A stretch of DNA of 49,307 nucleotides, taken from positions 196,315-245,621 of the forward strand of contig PBLF01000004.1 in assembly GCA_002722295.1 (NCBI GenBank), read 5' to 3'. Source of the stretch: Stappia sp. Lineage in GTDB: Bacteria; Pseudomonadota; Alphaproteobacteria; Rhizobiales; Stappiaceae. Under the pieces are notes generated by a model. It made no database searches. It worked only from the letters and a program-made list of their open reading frames with translations, and had not been told where the DNA came from. This document shows, piece by piece, positions 9,235 through 19,000 of the stretch (position 1 is its first letter; each line of letters starts with the position of its first letter). Made by a program: the position numbers and the translations under genes.

Positions 9235-9927
9235 TCAGCGAATGACAAAGGCCGCTGACAGGGAAAAGCCTGTGTTGTGCGCCGTCAGAAGCGGAAGGCT
9301 GGTCTTCGTCGCGGCAAGCACCTTGGAGCGCAACCGGCTGAGACGGACATCCAGCCGCGACCGCGACGCCTCGTCGTCGGCCTCGCCCAGCGCGGAAAAA
9401 AGCTCGGACCGGCTGACCACGTCATGCCCGCTGCGGATCATGTGATCGAGAAAGGCCGCCTCACGCGGGCTGAGGCGCACGCTCAGTCCGTTCGGAGCGA
9501 CAAGCATCGCGCTCTCCCGCTCGAAGATCCAGGCGGCGGACGCATCCTCGCCTTGTCCCGCGCCAGACGGCTGCCGGCCCGAAAGCCTCTCGATCGCGGC
9601 GGAAAGCTCCTCGGGCTCCACGGGCTTGGCCATGTAGATGTCGGCGCCACTCTGATAGGCACGGACCCGGTCTTCCACGGCCTGCCGCACGGTGGTAATG
9701 ATGACCGCCGTCGGCGTCTGCTCCGAAAGGTACTGGGTGATGGAAAAGCCGCTGTGATGGGGCAGGTTGACGTCGACCACGGCCACGTCGAACGTGGTGT
9801 CCCCGATCATCCTGTAGAGTTCCGCCGCGTCGCCCGCTTCGGCGACCGTGTGACCGAATACGGTCAGGCAATCCGCAAGACTCTTGCGCAGCGCGACGTT
9901 GTCCTCGACCAGTACGACCCGTGCCAC
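9235..9927 (-). CDS. OmpR-like response regulator
   Basis: This 230-aa protein has an N-terminal receiver domain (residues 1-115) with acidic pair E8-D9, phospho-acceptor D52 in VVDVNLP and conserved K101 in YMAKPVEP. A winged-helix DNA-binding domain follows (about 140-230), recognisable from LSPREAAFLDHMI and the SRLDVRLSRLRSKV recognition region. The start is the GTG at 9927 (VARVVLVEDN), with AGGCAGGG just upstream; no ATG is available at a sensible place. The gene is divergent from the histidine kinase gene that starts near 10039, so the two probably share the roughly 110-bp region between them and form a two-component pair. Its position between two giant autotransporter genes makes those genes likely targets, which is inference. 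Confidence 0.88.
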   Translation of the reverse strand: MARVVLVEDNVALRKSLADCLTVFGHTVAEAGDAAELYRMIGDTTFDVAVVDVNLPHHSGFSITQYLSEQTPTAVIITTVRQAVEDRVRAYQSGADIYMAKPVEPEELSAAIERLSGRQPSGAGQGEDASAAWIFERESAMLVAPNGLSVRLSPREAAFLDHMIRSGHDVVSRSELFSALGEADDEASRSRLDVRLSRLRSKVLAATKTSLPLLTAHNTGFSLSAAFVIR

Positions 9928-10038
9928 GACCCTGCCTCTCTCACTCGCCCGGCCTCCTGGCGCCCAGCCCCCTGGGGCACCATCGACCGCGCCCCGCGCG
10001 ATCCCGGCCATCCCCTCTATCATACGGCCGCACGAGTC

Positions 10039-12093
10039 CTGACGACAATATGCGTCGCCTTGATTTTTTTGGTGTTTCCGGGACTGACCCAGCCGGAAAC
10101 GGCCCGCGCCGGCGATCACGCGCCCGCGTTGCTGCTGGGCATGGCACCTGTCGAACGTGATCTGATCGGTCACATGGACATGTTGCGCGACCCCGGCGGT
10201 GATCTCGATATCGAGGATGTGGCCTTCGGCTCCGCGCGGCAGCGTTTTACCACCCTGCCAGGCAATCTCGCTCTCGGCTATACGACCGACACCGTCTGGC
10301 TGCGGGTGCGTCTGGAGCGTGGCACAAGGCGCTGGCCGGAACCTTTGTACCTGCTCCTGCGCCCGACCTATCTCGACAGCGTCACTCTTCATGTGCCCGT
10401 GAGGGCCGCCCCGGAACGCGGCGGCGATTTCCGGAAGCTGGCATTCGGCGACCACGTGATCCCGCCAGCGGGCGAGGATCTCGCGATCCACGACCTCTTC
10501 GCGGAACTGGCACTGCCGGACGCGCCGGCGGCGGAGATCTACCTGCGCATCGACACCACCAGCAGCATGTCGATGAGCGGTCAGGTGCTGACCGCGGCAC
10601 CACTGCTCAGGGTGAGCCAGGAACGGGCGATGAAGCTCAGCGCCCTGATAGCGGTCATGTTCACCTTCGCCCTGATCCATTTCTTCTACTGGGCCACATT
10701 GCGCCGCCCGCTGTTCCTGAGCTTCTTCGCGTTCCTCGTCGCCAACATCCTCACGGTCCTCACCGACGGCGCGATCCTGCCTCCCAACATCGTGGTGGCG
10801 GGGACCTATTCCGACGACGTGCTCACCGGCTGGGGCGTGCTGTTCCCCGCACTCGCCTTCCTGATCTTCACGCGGTACCAGCTCGAAACCCGGCGTTACT
10901 TTCCCCTCGCGGATCGGGCGATAACATTCCTGTTTCCGTTGCAGTGCCTCACGCTGATCGCACCCTTCACGTCCTGGTACCAGGCCGTCGTGATGCCGGT
11001 TCTGCTGGTCGTCGCGGCCCTCATCGGCTTTCTGTTCGTTGGCAACCTGATCCTGCTGCTGCGTCATCGCCGGCCCGGGAGCCTCCTGGCCACCATCGCC
11101 ACCGGCATCCAGCTTGTCGGCGTCGTCCTGGTCGTGGGTCGCCTCTTCGGCGTTCTCTCCTTCGACACGATAACGGAGCTTGGCTACCAGGTGAGCTCCA
11201 TCGCCTTCGTCGCGCTGATGTCGCTCTCCCTGGTGCAGCGCGCCCGCGTCGCCGACCGGCGGCGGCGCCAGACCGCGTCCCTGCGCATCGCGCGCAAGGC
11301 GGAACATGCCGCCCGCCAGCTCGTGCGCGTGCGCACCGCCGAGCTGCAGAGCGCCAAGCTCGCCGCCGAAACCGCGCTGGAGGCTGAGCGCGCCGCGCAG
11401 GCCGAACAGGTCCGTTTCGTCGACGTCATCACCCACCAGTACCAGACGCCGCTGGCGGTGATCCGCTCCTCCGTCGCCGCGATCCGCCACACCCTGCCCG
11501 CGACCGACACCGACAACCATCGCCGGGTCGGCCAGATCAAGGCCGCCGTGCGCTCCCTCGTCGAGGTGCTCGACGTCTCGCTGAAGCGCAGCCGGGTGGA
11601 GGGCGTGAGCGCACGTGCCGATCTCGTCCCCCGCCCGGCCGCCGAAACCCTGCGCACCATCGTCCGCCATGCGGCCGATCTCGCGCCGGAACGCCAGGTG
11701 CTCCTCGATCTCTCGGGCGTCACGGAGAAGACGCTGATCGACATCGACACGGACATGGTCTCCATCGCGCTCACCAACCTGATCGACAATGCGCTCAAGT
11801 TTTCCGGCCCGGACGACGCGGTCACGCTTACCGCCGAATGTCGCGACGACACCCTCGTCATTCGCGTCCGGGACCACGGCATCGGCATTCCCGAGGCCGA
11901 GACCGGCAATCTCGCCAAGCGCTACTTCCGCGCCTCCAACACCGGTGAGATGCCAGGCAGCGGCCTGGGGCTCAACATCGTCGCGGCGGTGGCCCGGGCC
12001 CACGGCGGCCGCTTCTCGCTGGAAAACGCGGACGGCGGCGGCGCATGCGCCATTCTGGAACTGGGGCTCTCGGCCGCCGCGCCGGACGCCTGA
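10039..12093 (+). CDS. 7TM-DISM sensor histidine kinase
   Basis: The product (about 684 aa) is a membrane histidine kinase. A signal-like N-terminus (TTICVALIFLVFPGLT, cleavage near ARA-GD) is followed by a periplasmic 7TMR-DISMED2-type sandwich (about residues 30-190, with DTVWLRVRLE and LYLLLRPTYLD). Seven membrane spans lie between about 195 and 405, then a coiled linker. The dimerisation histidine is in ITHQYQTPLAVI near residue 462. The ATPase has NLIDNALKFS, DHGIGIP and GSGLGLNIV. The start is unclear: no ATG, GTG or TTG lies in a good place in frame, so CTG at 10039 is used as a placeholder (TTG at 10060 is another option). DISM sensors in other bacteria are thought to bind carbohydrate-like or small ligands; the ligand here is unknown. 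It is divergent from its likely partner regulator. Confidence 0.85.
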   Translation: MTTICVALIFLVFPGLTQPETARAGDHAPALLLGMAPVERDLIGHMDMLRDPGGDLDIEDVAFGSARQRFTTLPGNLALGYTTDTVWLRVRLERGTRRWPEPLYLLLRPTYLDSVTLHVPVRAAPERGGDFRKLAFGDHVIPPAGEDLAIHDLFAELALPDAPAAEIYLRIDTTSSMSMSGQVLTAAPLLRVSQERAMKLSALIAVMFTFALIHFFYWATLRRPLFLSFFAFLVANILTVLTDGAILPPNIVVAGTYSDDVLTGWGVLFPALAFLIFTRYQLETRRYFPLADRAITFLFPLQCLTLIAPFTSWYQAVVMPVLLVVAALIGFLFVGNLILLLRHRRPGSLLATIATGIQLVGVVLVVGRLFGVLSFDTITELGYQVSSIAFVALMSLSLVQRARVADRRRRQTASLRIARKAEHAARQLVRVRTAELQSAKLAAETALEAERAAQAEQVRFVDVITHQYQTPLAVIRSSVAAIRHTLPATDTDNHRRVGQIKAAVRSLVEVLDVSLKRSRVEGVSARADLVPRPAAETLRTIVRHAADLAPERQVLLDLSGVTEKTLIDIDTDMVSIALTNLIDNALKFSGPDDAVTLTAECRDDTLVIRVRDHGIGIPEAETGNLAKRYFRASNTGEMPGSGLGLNIVAAVARAHGGRFSLENADGGGACAILELGLSAAAPDA

Positions 12094-12207
12094 CATCGCC
12101 GCGATGCAGCAAAACCTGCCCCTGGGGAAATGGCTTTTGTCCTTCGCGACTTGTGCGGGGAGCCGCTAGGGTACGGAAAATCATCGCCAATCCGGGAGGG
12201 AACCACC

Positions 12208-12945
12208 ATGGCGCGACTTGCAGACAAGACCTGCCTCATCACCGCCGCAGGCCAGGGCATCGGCCGGGCGAGCGCTCTCGCCTTCGCCGCCGAGGGCGCG
12301 CGGGTCATCGCCACCGACATCAATGCCGACGCGCTCGCCTCGCTTGCCGACACGCGGGGCATCGAGACCCGCGTCCTCGACGTGACCGACGCCGCCGCCA
12401 TCGCCGCGCTGACAGCCGATGTCGGTCCCCTCGACGTGCTGTTCAACTGCGCGGGCGTTGTGCACGCGGGCGCGCTGCTTGAGTGCACGGAAGAGGACTG
12501 GGACGTCGCCTTCGCGCTCAACGCCAAGGCCATGTTCCGCATGATCCGCGCCGTTCTCCCCGCCATGCTGGAGCGCGGCGGCGGCTCCATCATCAACATG
12601 TCCTCGGTCGCCTCCTCGGTGAAGGGCGTTCCGAACCGCTTCGCCTATTGCGCCTCCAAGGCCGCCGTCGTCGGCCTGACCAAGTCGGTCGCCGCCGACT
12701 ACGTGACACGCGGCATCCGCTGCAATGCGATCTGCCCCGGCACCGTCGACAGTCCCTCCCTGCACGACCGGCTCAGGGCCACGGGCGACTATGAGACGGC
12801 CATGCGCGACTTCATCGCCCGCCAGCCCATGGGCCGCATCGGCAAGGCGGAGGAAATCGCCAGCCTCGCGATCTACCTCGCCTCGAACGAGAGCGGCTTC
12901 ACCACCGGACAGACCCATGTGATCGACGGCGGCTGGGCCGTCTGA
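12208..12945 (+). CDS. Short-chain dehydrogenase, DHRS6/BDH2-like
   Basis: This 245-aa classical SDR starts at ATG 12208, preceded by GGGAGGG (12194-12200). It has the NAD-binding TAAGQGIG (12-19), the NCAG turn, the serine in INMSSVASSVKG, and catalytic Y147 and K151 (YCASK). The pattern of ATDIN, RVLDVTD, CPGTVDSPSL and VIDGGWAV is very close to human DHRS6 (3-hydroxybutyrate dehydrogenase type 2) and bacterial 2-keto-3-deoxy-L-fuconate dehydrogenases, as I remember those sequences. The substrate is thus probably a 3-hydroxy acid or a keto-deoxy sugar acid, with NAD as cofactor. It is 114 bp behind the kinase gene and ends at a strong terminator. The neighbours do not reveal its pathway. 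Confidence 0.85.
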   Translation: MARLADKTCLITAAGQGIGRASALAFAAEGARVIATDINADALASLADTRGIETRVLDVTDAAAIAALTADVGPLDVLFNCAGVVHAGALLECTEEDWDVAFALNAKAMFRMIRAVLPAMLERGGGSIINMSSVASSVKGVPNRFAYCASKAAVVGLTKSVAADYVTRGIRCNAICPGTVDSPSLHDRLRATGDYETAMRDFIARQPMGRIGKAEEIASLAIYLASNESGFTTGQTHVIDGGWAV

Positions 12946-12975
12946 GGACGAACGTTCTCCATTTGCGCAAACGAA

Positions 12976-13009
12976 AAAGGCCCCCGCACGGTTCGGTGCG
13001 GGGGCCTTT
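12976..13009. terminator. Bidirectional intrinsic terminator
   Basis: A perfect 14-bp stem (AAAGGCCCCCGCAC facing GTGCGGGGGCCTTT) with a 6-nt loop GGTTCG is flanked by A and T runs on the two sides. It lies between the convergent dehydrogenase (plus strand) and autotransporter 2 (minus strand) genes and can end both transcripts. Confidence 0.9.
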
Positions 13010-13043
13010 GTCGTGTTGCCGCCTGCCGGCGTGGTCCGCCGGA

Positions 13044-16000
13044 TCAGAACTTCAGGCTCGCCCGCGCATAGCCGCCGTAGCCGTAGGACGACCCCGAGAA
13101 GCTCGTCTGGCCGAGCACCGACAGGTTGAACCTTTCGCTGACATCCACCGAAAGCCCGGCCGCCAGGTCGCCCGTGAACCGGTCGTTGCCGACATTGAGG
13201 TCGAGATTTCCGAGCCCCGCACCCGCTCCGGCAAGACGCGTCGTGACGCTCACGTCCGGGTTGGTGAGCTCCGCCGTGAGCCCCGCGCGCAGATAGGCGA
13301 CCGCCGCCGAGGATCCCCACTGGAAGGCGTGCCCGAACTCGAACGAGGGCCGCGCCGTCACCGCCGTGTGCGTGATCGCATTGGTGTGCCAGTTGAAGCC
13401 GCCGGTGCCCTGCTCGGTGAAGGCATTCTGCCACACATGGGAGATGCCCAGCGCCGCCTTGGGCTTGGCGTAGAAGCCATGCGCCTCGAACACCGCCTCG
13501 ATGCGGGCCTCGGCGGAAACGAAGCCGCCCTTCACGTCGCCCGTCGCCGTCGCCAGACCGCCGGCGCCATTGTAGATGCGCGAGTGGTCCAGGTCGTAGA
13601 AGCCGCCGGCGACGCTCGAGGCGAAGGTCAGGTTGCCCACTTCCTGCTTCAGGGCCATGCCGCCGCTGACGCGGGTGCCGTCCTGCTTGAAGCCGTTGCC
13701 GGTCAGCGTGACCATCTCGAGCTGGCCGCCGACCTCCAGGAAGAGGTCGTCGGCGATTTCCTTCTGGATCGCGCCGGCGAAGCCATAGACGGACTCGTCG
13801 CTGGAAGCCTTGGTGGACGTCGCGTCCTGGTGCGTCTTGCCGCCCAGCGCCTCGAACCAGGCGCAATCGCGCTGGCGGTAGAAGCCCTGGGGATCCGTCG
13901 GGTCGAGCACCGGGCAGCTCTGCAGCAGGGTATGCACCGCCTGGGTCGTGGAAAGCGCCTTGCTGACGCCCATCGCCGCCTCTTCGAGGATCTGCTCCTC
14001 GTAGACCCCGGCAAGCTCGCGGCTGTCACCCGCGTTCAGGATGCGCACGCCCAGGAAGTCGAGTGCCTCGCGCTGTTCCGCCGTCATGCCGCCGCTCTGT
14101 CCCACGACGCCCGCGAAGTACTGGCCGAACCCGCGCGCGTTTTCGCTCAGCGTCGCGCCGGTGCTGTCGCCCGAATAGTCGACGGTGTAGCCGAGCGTCA
14201 GGTGATCGCCGTCCGACTGGTTCGCCTTCGACCAAGTGTAGGCGACCGCACCGCCCGACCGCACGCCGAGCTTGGAGGTGTCGAAGCTGGACCCGTCACC
14301 GGCCTTCAGCGTCGCCACGTCGAAGGAGCCGTTCGCGCCATTGGAAAGCGCACCCTCGAAGTTGAAGGCAAGCTGTCCGTCGAGCGAGCCGCCCTTGTCG
14401 AAGTCGAGCGTGAAGGAGCCCGCCTTGGTTTCGTCCTTGGAGACGTCGAACAGCAGCGTGCCGGTCGAGGTCTGGGTGAAGGTGCCGCCCGAGGTAATGA
14501 TTGAGCGACGCGTGTCGTTGGTCCAGCCAGCCTTCATGGTGCCGGAGTTCTCGAACGTCGAGTACTCGCTGGTGCCGAGGTTCGAGTGACCGAGGAACAT
14601 CGTCCCACCGGCCAGGTTGGTAACCGCGTTGCGCACCGTGCTCGTGGAGCCGAAGTCCAGACGGCCATGAAGCTCGCCATCGTTCTCGAGCTGGAACGCA
14701 TGCGCGCCGTCGGTCTGCACCACATAGGCGTTCGAATAGAGCTTTCCGTGGTTGGTCAGCTTGTTCGAAAGGTTGATCGAATGATCGTCGTTATAGACGG
14801 AATGGCCGCCAAGGATGCCGATTGTCGAGTGGGCCTCCTCGTCCGTCGTCCTCACGTAACCATCCTTGCCGATGGTGATGTTGGCGACGCCCATCTCACT
14901 ATCTTTACTTGCCGTGTCTGCGGTATGAACGAGGATCGCGCGCGACTGCTTGCCCCTGGCCGTAATCGTGCCGTTCACATTGATCTCGGCTCCGCCCGAC
15001 CCGAAATCGGAAACGCCACCGGCGGCTGACTGCACGAAAATGCCGTGCGCGCCCTCACCGCTCACATCGATCGTGCCATCGACGGTGACCTTGGCGAGGC
15101 CGCCCTTGCCTTCCGCCCCGTTGCTACCGATGACGTCATGCGCCTTGTCGTCGCCAAGGCCGTACCAGCCGGCCGCGCCGCCACCGCCGCCCACCGACTG
15201 CACCCAGATCGCATGGGCGTTGGCGCCGGTGGTGGTGATCGAGCCGCCCTGATGCAGGTTGACCGTCACGTCGCCGCCGTCACCGCCCTTGCCGGCTCCC
15301 GCGCCGGTGCCGCCGAAGATGTTGTAGCCGACCACTTCGGCGAGCGAGTCGATCTCCTCGATGATCGAGCCTTCCACGTCGCCGGCCGTGCCGCCGCCGC
15401 CGCCCACCGACTGGGCGTAGATGCCCATCGCGCCGTCGCCGCTGGTGACGATCTTGCCGTAGTTGTCGACGGTCACGGTGCCGCCATGGCTGCCGGCGTC
15501 CGCCGAACCCGACAGGGCGATCGAGGTGATACCCCCCATCGAGCCGTCACCGCCGGCGCCGCCGCCGCCGCCGACCGACTGGGCGTAGATCGCGGTGGCC
15601 GAGTCCCCGTCGGTGATGATCGTGCCGTTGTTGGTGACGATGACGTTGCCGCCCTTGCCGGCGCCGCCGCCCTCGCCGCCCATGTTGAACTTCCAGGACT
15701 CCAGGAATATCTCCTTCCACTCCTTGTGGTAGGTATTCATGATCGTCTTGTAGCTCTCGATGACCTGGTTGATCTTCTCGTAGTCCTCGTAGATGTCGGC
15801 GAGCCAGCCCTCGAGGCCGGGCGAGCCGTTGCCGCCCGAGCCGCCGCCACCGCCGACCGACTGGGCGAAGATGCCGTAGCTGGCAAGACCCGCCGTGCGG
15901 ATCGTCCCGGTGTTGCCGACATTGACCGTGTTGCCGTCGCCGCCCGCCCCGCCGGATCCGCCAAGCGTGATCTCCAGCGAGAAGCTCTTGGCTTCCTCGA

Positions 16001-19000
16001 TGTTCTTCGGCGTGTAGGTGTAGCCGACCGCATAGGAGCCCGCGTCGCCGCCGGCACCGCCGCCGCCACCGACCGACTGGGCGGAGATACCGACCGAGGT
16101 GAAGAACTTGCTCGGGTCGAACTTCTTGTCGTCATCGTCGCCGGAACCTGACCCCCCCGACGTCGTCGTGCAGGAGGACAGGTTGATCACCGAGCAGATG
16201 TCGGCGGTTATGGTGCCGCTGTTTTTGACCGTCACCGTGCCGGCATTCATGCCGGTCCCGCCGTGGCCGCCGACCTCGCCCTTGACCGCAAGCGACTTGC
16301 TGTCGCCGCCGGTATTGTTGCCGGCCGTGCCGAAGACCGCCACGCCGCCGCCGCCGACACCGCCATTGCCGCCGATCGAGAGGGCCCTGATGCCGGCGGC
16401 CGACGACGCGGCCGCGGCAACGATGCCGGTGTTGTTGACAGTGACGTTGCCGCCGGTCGCGCCCGAACCACCCTCGCCACCCATGGTGTAGGAGGCGTCG
16501 AAGCTGCCTGAGGTCGAGTAGTCGGCCGAAATCGCGTAGCTGTCGCCACCCTTGCCACCGTTGCCGCCAATGGACAGGGCAAGGATGCCGTCGGCGAAGA
16601 CCTTCTGGGTGCCGACGATACCGTCATTGGTGATGGTGACCGTATTGGCCTTGCCGCTCCCCCCGCCTTTTCCGCCGAACGAGGCGTTGATGCTGGCCGA
16701 ATATTCACCGCCCGCGCCGGCCAGCGAATAGTTGGAACCGCCCACGCCGCCGCTGCCGCCGAGCGAAAGCCCGAGGATACCGGTCGCGTATTTTTCAGCC
16801 GTCAGGACAACGGCGCCCTTCTTGTTGCTGATCTCGACCGCACCGGCCTGACCGCCGCTGCCGCCGTCGCCGCCAAGGGTCACCGTGCCGCTGACCGCCG
16901 CCTCGCCGGCCGTCAGGTTGCCGTTGACCGTGGTGCCGGCCGTGCCGCCATGACCGCCGATGGAGGCCGCCAGGATGCCGGCGGAATACTCGCCCTCCGT
17001 CACGATCTTGCCGGTGTTGGTCACCGTCACCTTGGAAGCGGTGCCGCCGTCACCGCCACCGCCGCCGATGGCGGCTCCGAAGGAGGCCATGGCCAGGTTG
17101 CCGGCCACCGTCGTGCCGCCGGCGCCGCCAGATCCGGAGACGCTGAGCGCCAGGATGCCCGGCGCCCAGTCGCCCTTGCTGCTGAGCGTGCCGTTGTTGG
17201 TCACATCGACCGTGCCCGCCGTGCCGCTGTTGCCGCCGGCGCCGCCTTGCGTGAAGTTCACCTCGGCGACCGAGATGTTGCCGTTGACCACAAGGCCGCC
17301 ATGGCCACCTGAATTGCCGATGCTGAGCGCCGCGATCACGGCGGAGAGATTGCCTTCCGTCGACACATTGACCGCGGAGGTCACGCTGACGGCCCCCGCC
17401 TTTCCGGCTGCACCTCCGGTCTGGCCGTAGGTGACCGTGCCGATATCGGTATCCACTCCGGCGGTGACCGTGGTGCCCGTCTGGCCGCCGCCACCCGAGA
17501 CGCTCATCGCCAGCACGCCGAGCGCCATGTCCCCCGTGGTGGTGATGTCGCCATTCGTCATTCCGCCGTCCATCGCCACGTTGGCAAGGGTGACGCTCAC
17601 ATCGCCGCCGTTGCCGCCACCTCCGGATTGCGCGCCCGCCAGACTGCTCCAGTTCGGCATCTCCACGCCGACCGTGCCGTCGATGACGTTGCCCATCGCA
17701 CCGCCGCCACCACCGATCGACGCGGCCAGGATGCCGCTCGAATGAGCGCCTTCGGTGTAGATGGTCGCGTTTGATGTCAGCGTCACCGTGCCGCCGTCGC
17801 CGCCGGTGTTGTAGCCCGAGCCGAGCGACGATCCCAGGTTCGAACTGCTGCCGAACTTGGTGCCGACGGTGAAGTCATAGCTGGAGCCGACCGAGCCGCC
17901 GCCGCCGCCCACCGAGGCGGCCAGAACGCCGTAGGAGGAATAGCCCTTGGTCGAGATGTAGCCGGCGATCGTCGTGTCCTTGATGGCGCCGCCATGATTG
18001 ATGTTGCTGCTCGAGCCGCCGACATTGGCCGTCTGCACATTGTTGAGTTCGGCCCCGAGGCTGATCGTGATGATGTTGCCGCCCGTGCCGCCGCCACCGC
18101 CGATGCTGAGCAGCGAGACACCATGCGAATGATGCCCGCTCGTCAGCAGGTTGTCATAGTCGGTGCCGGTGTAGGAGATATCGCCGCCGGAGCCGCCCGC
18201 CCCGCCGCTGCTGCCCACATGCGACGAGAAATTGCCGAACAACTCGAAGGTTCCGGCACCATCGCCACCGCCGCCGCCCACGGACTTCAGCGACACCGCA
18301 TCCGAATGACGACCGGAGGTGGAGGACTGGATGCCGAACCCCTGTCCGGTCAGCGTCACGTTGCCGCCATTGCCCGCGCCACCGCCATCGGCGCCGATGG
18401 CCATCGGGCCGGAGGACGAGGAGGCCTGGCCGCCACCGCCACCGATGCTGGCGAGCGACAGGCCGACCGAGTGATCGCCCTTGGTCGTGACATTGGTGTT
18501 GTCGACCGTGATCGATACCGTGTCCGCATCGCCACCGAGGCCGCCGGACTTGCCGCCGACCGCCACGACACCGCCCGCCGAGCCGGACGCGCCACCGCCG
18601 CCGCCCACGCTCTGCAACTGGATGCCGTAGGAATGATTGCCGTCGGTATCTACCGACAGGTTCTTCAGCGTGCCGCCGACCTTTCCGCCCTGACCGCCCG
18701 CGCCGCCGGAAGCGGACATGGCGACAACGCCGCCGGTCTTGCCCGCGACACCGCCGCCGCCGCCCACGCTCTGCACCAGCACGCCGGTGCCGTAGTCGCC
18801 ATGCATCGTCACGGATGTGGAGGTCAGGTTGACCGTGGCGCTCGCCCCGGCGCCACCGCTGCCGCCCTTGGCGCCATAGGTCGCGATGCCTTCGGTCGCC
18901 TTGCCGCTCGCCCCGCCCATGCCGCCGATCGATTGCACAAGGATGCCGTAGGACTGGACATCCGAACTCGCACCGCCGCCGGTCATTGCATTGTCGATCG

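Noticed and set aside
8924..9445. Plus-strand frame of 173 codons in the autotransporter 1 leader
   Set aside because: No domain, it overlaps the response-regulator gene on the other strand, and it lies in the likely promoter island.
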